64,000 nt of DNA from contig NC_057789.1 in NCBI RefSeq assembly GCF_014905175.1, forward strand, positions 13,816,876-13,880,875. Reading direction: 5' to 3'. The stretch comes from Aphidius gifuensis (lineage: Eukaryota; Arthropoda; Insecta; Hymenoptera; Braconidae). Positions within the stretch are counted from its first letter, which is position 1. Each line of letters begins with the position of its first letter. Under the pieces are notes generated by a model. That model had not been told where the DNA came from. It did no database searches and saw only the letters and a program-made list of their open reading frames with translations. The position numbers were made by a program, and so were the translations under genes. Below, piece by piece: positions 1 through 9,294 of the stretch.

Positions 1-845
1 GTGACGCAACGATTATGCTTCTTGGCATCACTGACTGTCTATTTGGAGATTGGCGTTCTGGTTACAAAAGAAACAGTTGCTGAAATTTTAGGAAGTAATT
101 CAAAATTTTCGATTGCTAATATCGAATGCGATTATTTCATTGTTTTATAATAAGATAAGTACGTAAATCTTTTTTTTTTTCTTATAGTAAACAATCAACG
201 GGGAGAAGGATTCCACTTAGACTTGGAAGATTTTTTGATGGGGTTGCTTCAATTATCTTCGGAATTAGTAAGTAGTAAAATAAAGACTTCTAATAACGGC
301 TAAGATCAATGTACGATATACATACATACTGACTGCGCTCAGTGCAACTACCTTTATAGTTATTCTTATTATGTAGTTATAAATAACCATTTTTTCTTCA
401 AAATGATAAATTTTCGAGACATTTTTGTTAAATCACAAGCAAGGGTAGCATAGAACGGTGACGCGGCGTACTTGAAAATTCGTGCTTGATTAGAGATTAT
501 TATTATATCCAGTCTTACTTTAACTCTGAGAAATTCTTTACCCGTTTGAATCCTCATTCATATAGATTGTCGTTTATCTCGTTTTCTTTAATTTAATTAT
601 GATTTCACTTTTGCTGTTTCAAATGACAGAGTCGCTTTGCAGTTAACAGCGTTACATCTGGAGACTACACCAGACCTATTGAAATTGCTCATTTTGTGAA
701 TGAGCTGAATGCAGGATTCCGGCTGTTAAACTTGAAAAATGACAATTTGAGAAAACGATTTGACGCACTGAAGTATGATGTAAAAAAAATTGAAGAAGTC
801 GTTTATGATTTGAGTATTCGAGGCTTAGTGAATCCTGTGAAGTAG
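1..845 (+). CDS. Tsn: Translin, last three exons (5' part outside window)
   Basis: Translin is a single-stranded nucleic-acid-binding protein that assembles with TRAX into the C3PO RNase complex. I see three exons: 1-94, 188-267 and 630-845. Donors are GTAATT at 95 and GTAAGT at 268; acceptors end at 187 (after a T-rich tract) and 629. The phases join cleanly, giving about 130 residues. Recognisable family blocks are FHLDLEDFLMGLLQLSSEL in exon 2 and FRLLNLKNDNLRKRFDALK, DVKKIEEVVYDLSIRG in exon 3, ending in NPVK and a TAG stop. The order and strong conservation of these blocks fit the C-terminal half of animal translin. The first visible codons (VTQRLCFLASLTVYLE) continue an exon that begins before the window, so no start codon is expected. 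No stop or frameshift is seen, so the gene is probably functional. Confidence 0.93.
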
Positions 846-961
846 TTTCATCAAGAATAACAGTTGTCAAATGAATGTTTGGCTCGAATTTGTTTACTTG
901 TGTTTTTTTTGTATCATTGTTGATTCATTCAATTACTAAACGTTGTACTCTTCAAGCTTTG

Positions 962-967
962 AATAAA
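962..967 (+). terminator. Translin polyadenylation signal
   Basis: A canonical AATAAA lies about 117 bases after the translin stop codon, in an otherwise unremarkable AT-rich 3' UTR. It is the first perfect hexamer after the stop, so it is the likely poly(A) signal. Confidence 0.6.
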
Positions 968-1015
968 AACAGAATGAAAAATTCATCAAAATAAATGAAA
1001 TTGCTTTGCACTGCA

Positions 1016-1053
1016 TAATAAAAATAAAAATAATAATAATAATAATAATATTA
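1016..1053. repeat. AT-rich simple repeat
   Basis: A short run of ATAAAA and AAT units follows the translin 3' UTR. The remaining sequence to about 1137 shows nothing else I can support. Confidence 0.6.
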
Positions 1054-1137
1054 TATTCGATTAATATATTCGATTTTACCTCCCTAAATTACGTCATATC
1101 CCCCTACCTTCCTATCTTTACTTTTCAGAGAATTTTT

Positions 1138-1371
1138 TAGAGTCAACCCAATAAACAATATACAATACAATTAATTATATTTTTAGTGAAATAATAAAGT
1201 GAATATATTATTAGAATTTAAGCCACAGTGTTTGGATTTATTTAACGTGTTATTCCTATTATTTCAACTTACAACCTATCCTCCACATCCTTTGGGAGCC
1301 CTGTATCAAACTCAAGGCCTTACAACCCTTGTGAAATTATCGTGGTATATTTGGATACGTGGTGCGATACA
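1138..1371 (-). mobile_element. Truncated LTR fragment, same family as 26121-27189 and 63803-64000
   Basis: Read on the minus strand from 1371 this starts TGTATCGCACCACG and follows the solo LTR at 26121-27189 for about 230 bases, including the words for 'CACAAGGGTTGTAAGGCC' and 'CACTGTGGCTTAAATTCTA'. Similarity stops near 1138, where the LTR copy reads GTTGACTCTAACAAG. The rest of the LTR is missing. The short ORF over it is therefore LTR sequence and not a gene. The stretch 1372-1684 next to it holds nothing recognisable. Confidence 0.75.
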
Positions 1372-1684
1372 AATAGTATTTTGACACCCATTCTTTGAAT
1401 AAGCCAATACATATTTCACTTGCGAAGACCATTTATGTTTTAATTCATCGATAAAATTCTCAATATTTGGATTCTTATCTCCTATTTGGTTACATTACTC
1501 ATTATTGATTTGATAATTTGATGTGAGTAATGTTTGTAGATAATAAACACTGCTGGAAAAATTCTGGAAATTAAAAAAAAAAATCATATTTCATAAAAAT
1601 TTCGATCAAGAATAACGATTATTCAATAATAAGAAAGTTCTTCGTCATGAAATTTTTTTATCATCTGTTTTGCAGATTCAATAG

Positions 1685-2130
1685 CTGACTGAATATGAAG
1701 AAAAAAACGATAAATATGGGAAAATATCAGTAAATATAAAAGAGAATATAGGAAAGTGACTGAATATAGAGAAAAAAAAGATAAATATGGGAAAATATCA
1801 GTAAATATAAAGAAGAATATAGGAAAATATCAAAGAAAAATCGGTAAATATAAAGGAAAATATAGAAAAGTGACTGAATATAAAGAAAAAAACGATAAAT
1901 AAGGGAACATATCAATTATGCCCCCCCCCCCCGAACATTTTCTAAGTCCCTTAATTAATCTAAACAAGATGAATATGGAAAATGAAGAAAAATATAGAAA
2001 AATAAAGAATATATAAACGAATAAATGAAAATATAGAAAAATCACTGAATATAAAGAAAAATACGATAATTATAGGAAAATATTAGGGAAATATGAGTAA
2101 ACAAAAAAGAAAAGTATAGCAGAATATCAT
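1685..2130. repeat. Degenerate AT-rich minisatellite block 1 with poly-C core
   Basis: The block consists of drifting copies of units such as AAAATATCAGTAAATATAAAG and GAATATAAAGAAAAAACGAT, roughly 20-40 bases each. They are interrupted at about 1920-1933 by a run of C followed by GAACATTTTCTAAGTCCCTT. The same unit family and the same poly-C motif recur at 4510-6340. On the minus strand the units give long low-complexity ORFs rich in Phe, Tyr, Ile and Ser, which come from the repeat and are not evidence of a gene. Confidence 0.8.
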
Positions 2131-2206
2131 GGAAAAATCATATTTAACAACAAGATTTTTCAACAAAAAGATTTAAAAAAAAATTATTAACATGATAAAT
2201 TATTAA

Positions 2207-2880
2207 GGTTGCTTATAAATAATTAAATCGTCACTCAATTTTTTTTTTTTTTTTGCTCATTTTTCAAATGAAATAAATATCTATACTCTCAATTTTTTTC
2301 AATTTTTTCTGACGTCGTTTTTTTGAGATAATTAATGCCAAAGTTGACAACTTTTATACGCCAGGATAGGACTATAAGTTGATATACCGTACATTTTTAT
2401 TTTTAACGAGTTCGTTTTTTTCACTAAAAAATTTTTAAATTACTATCAAATTGTAGTGCTCGACAAAACGAATACGATAAAAAAATTTGAATTTTTTCTG
2501 ACGTTGATTTTTAAAGATATTTAATGTTAAATTTTGAAATTTTTGCTTCTTGCAAACGAAAGGACATGAGAGAATTGCGATCCGGCAACACTGCTCTCTT
2601 CTCCTTGTTTACTTTTCACTTGCCGAGCGGGATGTTATACACCAACGTGACATACACAATGATGCACTATAGAAGTGGTAGTATATAAAAAAATACAGTG
2701 TCTCACGATTTCCATTTTGCTTGCTGGAATAGTGTTGGTGCCTATCTGTTTACACACACACTACGATTTTAAAGGCAAAAGCGTAACAAAATTTTTAAAG
2801 AGGGGCCACAAAATAAACGTAGTGGTATACGAGTCCTCCAAGCCTAAATATTAGTACGACTATGTCCCTTGTAAGCAACC
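2207..2880. mobile_element. Non-autonomous TTAA-target (piggyBac-like) element, 674 bp
   Basis: The element starts GGTTGCTTATAA and ends TTGTAAGCAACC, a 12-bp inverted terminal repeat with one mismatch. It is flanked on both sides by TTAA (2203-2206 and 2881-2884). The related sequence at 7111-7130 reads straight through with one TTAA and no insert, so it acts as a paralogous empty site. TTAA duplication is the signature of the piggyBac superfamily. There is no ORF of useful size, so it would depend on a transposase elsewhere. Confidence 0.85.
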
Positions 2881-2884
2881 TTAA

Positions 2885-4035
2885 ATATTCAAGTTAAACA
2901 AAATATATACGATCATTGGAGGATTAGTGAGAAAAATTAATGAACAATACCCATCAATGAATAATAAAGAAATAATGATACCAGTAGAAGCTAATATAAA
3001 ATTCGATGACGATGAGGAAAATGAAAATATACCAAAAATTAATTTCGAGATTAAAAAAATACAAGAAATTGTACATCTACCAATTAAATCATTTGCAGGC
3101 AAAATAATTTTAGCGAAAAAAAAAAAAAAAGAAAACTATTCAATAATAATAATGACATTATTTAGATATCATCGCAATCATAATAGCAATAAATAAAGTG
3201 GAATTTATATTTATTTATTTATTTATTTATTTGTTAAGTATTACGCCCTTGTCATTTCGTACTTATGGGCTACATTATATAAGTTTTACAATTACAAGTT
3301 TTTGTTTTTTCTTAATAATATGTATTATTATATATGTAAAGAGATGAGTATATATTGATGAGATGAACATGTGGTAGTAGACAGTCGCTGATGACCACGT
3401 GACGATCTACGATTGTGACAGAGTGCCATATGTAAATGACGATTCACGGCTGTAGCGGAGTGACACATAGACTTCCACGTCAATCCACAACCAGATGATC
3501 ATTATTGGAGTTTCGAGAAGATTGTACAGATTCTCGAAAACATGCCTTTATTTTACATCGCCCTAAGTTGCCTTAAATGACAACTTTTTCGATGGAAAAT
3601 TACTGTATAGACTCTGTACTATCTAACAATAATTTTTGTTTGCCGTAGTCCGGGATCGAACTCGAGACGTTTGGGTGGAGAGTTAAGAGCGCTATCCACT
3701 ACACCAAACAAGCCGGCTATATATGCAATGTCAGTACGGTTATTAAAATAAAGAACAATAACATTAGAAGACGACAGTGATTATGAAGTAAAATAAAATT
3801 TAAATGAAAAAAAGTTTGATTAAACTAAACAAAGATAATAATTTTACCAAAGAAAATATATTTTAGATTGGACTAACTTTATGGAATGAAGAGGCAGAAA
3901 ATTTCTAGGGAAAAAAGGGTGATGTGATAGCATCAAAGGAGTTGAAAATAAATGAATATAAAAAAATTAAAAATATAACGACGACTTCAGCAACAACTAA
4001 AACGTTAAATCCTGATTCAACCGAGAGAAAAAAGT
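2885..4035 (+). pseudogene. RPA70-like (replication protein A large subunit) relic A
   Basis: Two pieces of a replication protein A large-subunit-like protein can be read. The first, about 2918-3110, has KINEQYPSMNN then IPKINFEIKKIQEI, matching the linker into the second OB fold (DBD-B), where intact RPA70 has a 'NKQ..xxNxYE' block and an acidic stretch. The second, about 3868-4035, has LTLWNEEAENF, a stop codon, then GDVIASKELKINEY and TLNPDSTE, matching the end of DBD-B (the LTLW-aeaF-G and ikg-vsd-f strands). A SINE (3208-3718) separates the pieces, and a TTAA element sits just upstream. Stops and the missing domains (N-terminal, DBD-A, zinc-ribbon DBD-C) make it non-functional. The paralogue at 6889-7290 shares part of it. 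Confidence 0.6.
3208..3718 (-). mobile_element. tRNA-derived SINE
   Basis: On the minus strand the head (3718 down to about 3643) resembles a tRNA: GCCGGCTTGTTTGGTGTAGT carries a box-A-like TGGTGTAGTGG, and a box-B-like GAGTTCGATCCCGG follows at tRNA spacing. Acceptor and anticodon stems do not pair fully, so it is not a working tRNA. The body runs about 400 bases with no ORF and ends in a tetranucleotide tail of AAAT units (plus strand ATTT repeats at about 3208-3231). A tRNA head, unrelated body and simple tail is SINE architecture. It sits inside RPA-like relic A. Confidence 0.7.
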
Positions 4036-4199
4036 AAATAAAGTAAATACAATCGAACTCGACAATTTCGTAATAAATATTTAACATTGACAGGCTAAAA
4101 TCATAGTACAACAAAATGAATAAAAACGGAGAGTTTGAAAGGTTAGAAGAAAGCGATTCTGGACATGGAGATGACCCATTAGAAGGAACAAGCAAAATG

Positions 4200-4555
4200 A
4201 ATGAAAATTAAATAAATTTTAGTTGTAACAATAATCATTGTAACGATAGGGAATGAAATAAATTTGTAGTCACGAATTTCGATATATATTAAAGAAGAAA
4301 TCAAAATTCCCCCCGCAAGGAAGGCACAGTTGCTTCAGCAACTGTATGATCATTTTTTTTATTATTGTCAATTGAATTTTTTTTCTTTATTGACATACTG
4401 ATAACGCATATTACGCTCTCATATAAAAACACAATGCTCTGTATATTTTATCTTTTTAGGGAATTTTAATTTCCTATTGTTTTCGCTTTTCATCTGGACC
4501 CCCCTCCCAACCATGGTAGACCCCCCCCCCCCGAAAATTTTCTAAGTCCCTTAAT
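4200..4555. other. Gene-free AT-rich stretch with poly-C run
   Basis: I see no gene here. It holds a short perfect hairpin (CAGTTGCTTCAGCAACTG near 4328-4345) and a C-rich run near 4500-4532, followed by TTTTCTAAGTCCCTTAA. That is the same poly-C motif as near 1920 and 6130. Confidence 0.5.
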
Positions 4556-6340
4556 CTAAATACGATAAATATGGGGAACATCATTTAATATGAAGGAAAA
4601 TATAGAAAAATCACTGAATATAAAGAAAAAAACGATAAAAATGGGAAAATATCAGTGAATATGAAGGAAAAATTACTGAATATAAAGAAAGAACCGATAA
4701 ATATGGAAAAATGAATAATAATAATAAATAATAATAATAATAAATGTAAATATAAAGAAAACTCTCATAATTATCGAAAAATATTAGGGAAATATCAGTA
4801 AATATGAAGAAAAAATCACTGAATATAAAGAAAAATACGATACATATGAGAAAATATCAGTAAATGTAAAGAAAAATGTAGAAAAAAATAGAGACATATC
4901 GAAGAAAAATCAGTAAATATGAAGAAAAAAACGTTAAATTTGGGAAAATATCAGCAAATATAGAGGAAAAATTACTGAATATACAGAAAAAATTGCTGAA
5001 TATAAAGAAAAAACCGATGAATACAAAAAATTTCAGTAAATATAAAAAAAAGGGGTGAATATAAAGAAGACTCTCATAATTATGGGAAAATATTAGGGAA
5101 ACATCAGTAAATATCAAGAAAAACTTACTGAGTATAAAGAAAAATACGATAAATATGGAAAATATCAGTAAATATGAAGGAAAAATCACTGAATATGAAG
5201 AAAAATACGATACATATGGGAAAATATCAGTAAATGTAAAGGAAAATGTAGAAAAAAAATAGAAAAATATCAACGAAAAATATGAAGTGAATATAAAGGA
5301 AAAAAAGGTTAAGTATCAGCAAATATAAAAGAAAAATTACTGAATATAAAGAAAAATCGCTGAATATAAAGAAAAATCCGGTAATTATGGGAAAATTTCA
5401 GTGAATATGGAGGAAAAATTACTGAATATAAAGAAAAATACGATACATATGGAAAAATATCAGTGAATATGAAGAAAAAGTCGCCGAATATAAAGAAAAA
5501 CTGATAAATATAGAAAAATATCAGTAAATATAAAGGAAAAAGCGTTGAATATAAAGAAAAATCCGATAATTATGAGAAAATATCAGGGAAATATTAGTAA
5601 ATATCAATGAAAACTTACTGAATACAAAGAAAAATAGGATAAATATGGGAAATACCAGTAAATATGTAGGAAAAATCAGGGAATATGAAGAAAAATACGA
5701 TACATATGGGAAAATATCAGTAAATATGAAGGAAAATATAGACAAAAATAGGAAAATATCAAAGAAAAATCAGGGAATATAAAGAAAAAACGATAAATAT
5801 GGGAAAATATTAGTAAACATAAAGGAAAAATTACTAAATTTGGAGAAAAAATCGCTAAATATAAAGAAAAGTCCGATAATTATGAGAAAATATCAGGGAA
5901 ATATCAGTAAATATCAAGGAAAACTCACTGAAAATAAAGAAAAATACGATAAATATGGAAATTATTAGTAAATATAAAAGAAAAATCACTGAATATAAAG
6001 AAAAATACGATATATATGGAAAAATATCAGTAAATATAAAGGAAAATGTAGAAAACAATATGACAATATCAAAGAAAAATCAGTTAATATAAGAAAAATT
6101 ACGATAAATATAGGAACATATCAATTAAGTTCTCCCCCCCCCCCTCTAACCATAGCAGATCCCTCGAAAGTCCCTTAATTAATCTAAACACGATGAAATG
6201 GGAAAATATCGGGGAAACATCAGTAACCATAAAGGAAAATATCGAAAAATATAGCAAAATATCATGAAAAAATCACTGAATATAACGAAAAATATGATAA
6301 ATATGAAAAAATATAAAAGAAAAAGCACTAAATATATAAA
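4556..6340. repeat. Degenerate AT-rich minisatellite block 2, about 1.8 kb
   Basis: This is a long array of diverged units built from GGGAAAATATCAGTAAATAT, GAATATAAAGAAAAA and AAACGATAAATATGG, with larger higher-order repeats of a few hundred bases. For example, the segment ending near 5273 resembles those ending near 5745 and 6058. A poly-C run with CCTCTAACCATAGCAGATCC lies near 6131-6165, as in block 1. On the minus strand the array is open for up to 138 codons, but only as repeats of Phe/Tyr/Ile/Leu/Ser with no other feature. I treat those ORFs as by-products of a repeat lacking TTA, CTA and TCA in one frame. Confidence 0.85.
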
Positions 6341-6888
6341 AAAAAATATGATTTCAATTATGTTACCCCCTCTTAATATGCGAATGGAAATCTAAGAGAT
6401 ATTATAAAATAAATCACAAAAAAAATAAATAAAAATGAAATGACAACAGAAGAAAATAATACAATATATTTGACTTAAGATATAATAATGTGGAGAATAA
6501 TCAGAATCCATTTCAGTTAAATTAAAAACAACATATAATAACCAAAAATTAATTACTTAAAAAAAAAACAAAATTAATGCAACAACATCACATCATCAAT
6601 AGAAAAAAAAAAAAATATCTATCATTTTTAACCGATTTGAGAACAGATACAACGAAATTTTTGAAATCATAAGCCAATGAAATCGAAAGAGGTAAAAGAA
6701 AACAAGAAGGGAACATTCCAAAAATGAAGAAAAAAAAATAAAACTGGGTGATAAAAACACAACAAAAAATACATTGATGAATAAGAAAATTGAAAAAATA
6801 ACAGATTGAAAATTAAACACAATATGGTAAGTCAAAAATTAGATATGAATATAATTTACATAAAAAATTAAATTAAAAATTCAATACA
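6341..6888. other. A-rich stretch without a recognisable gene
   Basis: The + strand is very A-rich and contains no ORF or motif I can name. Its position between the minisatellite and RPA-like relic B suggests heavily decayed upstream sequence of the same relic, but I cannot show this. Confidence 0.4.
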
Positions 6889-7290
6889 GTGATACAATTC
6901 GAGCACGAATTATAAATAAAAGTGAAATAAAGGAATGAGAAAACGAACGAGGAACTGGTAAAAAATTTACGATAGATATATGTGATGAGAGTGACAAAAT
7001 AAGATGTAATTTTTTTTTTTGATGAAGCTGCGAATGAAGATCATGCATTTATTGAGGTACCGTTATCAATAAAATGTATAAAACGAAAAGGAAAATTATT
7101 AACATATGATAAATTATTAAATATTCAACTTGAACGAAAAATATATGATCACTGAAGGATTAGTGAGAAAAGTTAATCAACAAAAGATAATAAACAGAGG
7201 CTAATATAAAATTCGAAGACGATGAAAAAAATGAAAATATAATAAAGATTAATTCCGAATTGAAAAAATACAAGAAATCATCTACTAAAT
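6889..7290 (+). pseudogene. RPA70-like relic B (DBD-A region)
   Basis: Across small frameshifts and a TGA where tryptophan is expected, this reads TIRARIINKSEIKE, then ENERGTGKKFTIDICDESDK and IRCNFF. That is the first DNA-binding OB fold (DBD-A) of RPA70, with the typical 'W.N.RG.GK.F..D..DES..IR...F' pattern. The continuation 7090-7290 matches relic A at nucleotide level (TTCAACTTGAACGAAAAATATATGATCA and on; relic A has TTCAAGTTAAACAAAATATATACGATCA). It ends near a small TIR element at 7310. Stops and frameshifts make it dead. Relic A covers the next part of the protein, so the two are diverged copies of one ancestral segment. Confidence 0.6.
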
Positions 7291-7309
7291 AATTCAACGT
7301 CCTAGGGGG

Positions 7310-7489
7310 GTTAAACCGCGAATTTCCCGTTTTTTCGACTTTAACTTTGAATATTTTCGTAAAATGAAAAACCGACGTATTGATATTATTACAGAATGGT
7401 TTAGGATGATGTCAGGATGATGTGGGATATTCATTTCTACAAAAATATTTGAAGTTAAAATCATAAAAACAGGAAATTCGTGGTTTAAC
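7310..7489. mobile_element. 180-bp TIR element (MITE)
   Basis: Inverted terminal repeats of roughly 57 bases start GTTAAACCGCGAATTTCCCG on the left and, read on the other strand, GTTAAACCACGAATTTCCTG on the right. They are about 80% identical and together make up most of the element. No ORF is present. Its right end abuts the Polinton relic: Polinton sequence begins with TTCTTATTGCATCG. No clear target-site duplication is visible. Confidence 0.75.
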
Positions 7490-7492
7490 TTC

Positions 7493-7577
7493 TTATTGCA
7501 TCGCCATCATTTTTTCCTCCGATAGAATATTTTCGTTTATTTGATAATTGACGTCCGAATATATCAACACTAGACAT
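7493..7577 (-). pseudogene. Fibre-like protein, N-terminal stub (Polinton relic 1)
   Basis: Starting at an ATG at 7577 the minus strand reads MSSVDIFGRQL, SNKRKYSIGGKNDGDAI and is then cut off by the TIR element at 7310-7489. The longer copy in relic 2 (40596 downward) continues into a collagen-like GPPG motif and a coiled-coil-like region. I infer a structural or host-contact role from position only. Confidence 0.5.
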
Positions 7578-7597
7578 TATTCCACTCCAATGTCTTT

Positions 7598-8104
7598 TTA
7601 ATGACTGTACATTAAAGACTTAATGAACATATATATTAACAAATAATACCAGCTTTTTAATTCTTCAATAATTGAAAGAATTTCATTAGCGTGACTATTA
7701 TTGCCAGCTTTTTCTAAAGCTACAAGTAATCGAAGACGATTGACAAGCTCATTAGGATCATCCCAATATATATAATATGTATTATTTATTTTCTTATTTT
7801 TTTGTAGTGTTTTGTATTTTGGTAATACAAGTGCTGAACCTTCTTTGCTCTCTACTTTTTGTTTTCTCAAAGACTTGACAAACAGTGATACATAATTTTT
7901 ATATTTTTGTGTCCTGTTTGTCAGAAATGCACCATCAGGTTTGAAATTTTTATGATGTGCATTTGTTAATTTTATAATTTCAATAAAAATTTCTCGATCA
8001 ACTTTCCGAATAATAGATGCATTAGGTGATTGTTGAAATAATAACTCCAAGAGACCTTGAGTAGCCGGATAAATTTTATCTTTCACATAAATATGATGAT
8101 ACAA
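7598..8104 (-). pseudogene. DUF8207-like Polinton protein, N-terminally deleted
   Basis: The open frame keeps the conserved core YPATQGLLELLFQQSPNA, then IIKLTNAHHKNFKPDG, then a basic segment and YYIYWDDPNELVNRLRLLV. This family (called DUF8207-type here by pattern recognition) is common in arthropod and cnidarian Polinton-like elements; its role is unknown to me. In relic 2 the gene begins about 630 bases further upstream. Here the deletion at about 8102 fuses its middle to the divergent PLA2-type gene, removing the N-terminal third and the promoter. The last 17 codons also differ from relic 2, pointing to a late frameshift. Confidence 0.6.
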
Positions 8105-8898
8105 AGCTCAATAAAAGATTAGCTCGTGGTGATCGCGGTGTTAATCCGTTGGATGAACATTGTCGTGAGCATGATATAAGCTACTCAAAAAATCCTGACA
8201 ATCTCGAAGAACGACATAAAGCTGATAAAATACTTGCCGATAAAGCTTGGCAACGTGTATTTGCCAAAGATTCGTCACTTGGTGAAAGAGCCGTAGCTTG
8301 GGGTGTGACAACTGCAATGAATTTGAAAACGAAACTTGGTATGGGTTTAAATAGAAGCAAAAAGAATAAAAAAATTCATCATAAAATCAAGAAAAAAAAA
8401 CAACTGAAAAGAATGATAAAAAAGATAAAATCATCCCAAAACAAAAATATAAAAAGTATTTAACAAGTCTCAACAGGATTATAGATATATCAAAACGATC
8501 TATAAAGCCTGGAATCACTGATCCAATAAAGACGGTTCTGAAAAGTGCACGTGTTGCTGTCAAAAAAGTTGGTGGAAAAAAAAAAAATTCGTTTACCACG
8601 AATTTTACCTCTTCCATTGAATAAAGAAAATAACAGTGATGGTAGTATACTACCATTTTTAATACCACTATTTGCTGGATTAAGTGCATCTGGTGCTATG
8701 ACGGGTGGTGCAGCAACAATTTCAAAGACAATAAATGTTGTACATGCAGCAAAAAAATTACTACGAGAAAATCAACGTCATAATAAGAAAATGGAATCAA
8801 TTGTATTGGGCAAAGGATTATTTTTATCTCCTTACAAAAAAGGACTAGGTCTCTTTTTAAACCCAGCAAAAAATGTAAATAAGAAAAAAAACTTGTAA
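8103..8898 (+). pseudogene. PLA2-type capsid-associated protein with pX/pVI-like tail, broken
   Basis: The N-terminal part (8103-8463) carries a phospholipase A2 fold of the parvovirus-VP1 type: NPLDEHCREHDISYSKNP contains the catalytic His-Asp pair (HDxxY). The calcium loop that precedes it in relic 2 (YCGPGT) has been deleted here. After a frameshift near 8463 the frame continues as RLPRILPLPLNKENN, LPFLIPLFAGLSASGAMTGG, then MESIVLGKGLFLSPYKKGLG. That glycine/alanine-rich hydrophobic stretch plus basic tail is seen in Polinton core proteins and recalls adenovirus pX/pVI. In related elements the two parts form one protein, so I treat 8103-8898 as one broken gene. PLA2 activity is thought to help virions leave endosomes; that role is inference from the family. 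Confidence 0.65.
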
Positions 8899-9260
8899 TG
8901 CTACCACATCGAGCTCTCACAAATATTGATATCATCAAATACGCCAAAGCTTTTAAAATTCCTTATTTCCGAGGAGTTTTCATGAGAAATGGTTTACCAA
9001 TAACTGGTCTTCGTAAAAATGAATTAGCAATTGTAAATCTTGATGATAAAGATGGTGCTGATACACATTGGGTTGCATACAAAAAACGGCTCAATGATGT
9101 CATTTATTTCGATAGCTTTGGTGATTTAAAGCCTCCACAAGAACTGATTAATTATCTCGGTGTCGGTAGCATTAAATATAATTATGAAAAATATCAAAAT
9201 TATAATACAATTGTTTGCGGTCATTTATGTCTCAAATTTCTGGCTGGCAAGAGACTATAA
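8898..9260 (+). CDS. Adenain-like cysteine protease (Polinton PRO)
   Basis: This is an intact 120-codon frame in an otherwise dead element. It has the adenovirus-protease layout: His in GADTHWVAYK, an acidic residue in IYFDSFGDL and the nucleophile in VCGHLCLKFL, where the CGHLC context marks the C5/ubiquitin-like protease clan. The N-terminal block NIDIIKYAKAFKIPYFRGVF is also typical of Polinton proteases. The enzyme would process capsid proteins. The ATG at 8898 overlaps the stop of the preceding gene by one base (TAATG). Length is short compared with adenain (about 200 aa) but usual for this subgroup as far as I know. A second, frameshifted copy lies at 43422-43783. Confidence 0.75.
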   Translation: MLPHRALTNIDIIKYAKAFKIPYFRGVFMRNGLPITGLRKNELAIVNLDDKDGADTHWVAYKKRLNDVIYFDSFGDLKPPQELINYLGVGSIKYNYEKYQNYNTIVCGHLCLKFLAGKRL

Positions 9261-9294
9261 ATAATCATGACACATGCTAAAATAATCATTAGTC

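Noticed and set aside
676..870. Minus-strand ORF opposite the last translin exon
   Set aside because: It is the shadow of a conserved coding exon on the other strand.
3643..3718. A tRNA gene (minus strand)
   Set aside because: Box A and box B are recognisable, but acceptor and anticodon stems do not pair and the sequence continues into a SINE body with an AAAT tail.
4857..6058. Minus-strand ORFs of 138, 74 and 67 codons rich in Phe/Tyr/Ser/Ile
   Set aside because: They coincide exactly with minisatellite units, have no start context, no splice sites and only repeat-derived composition.
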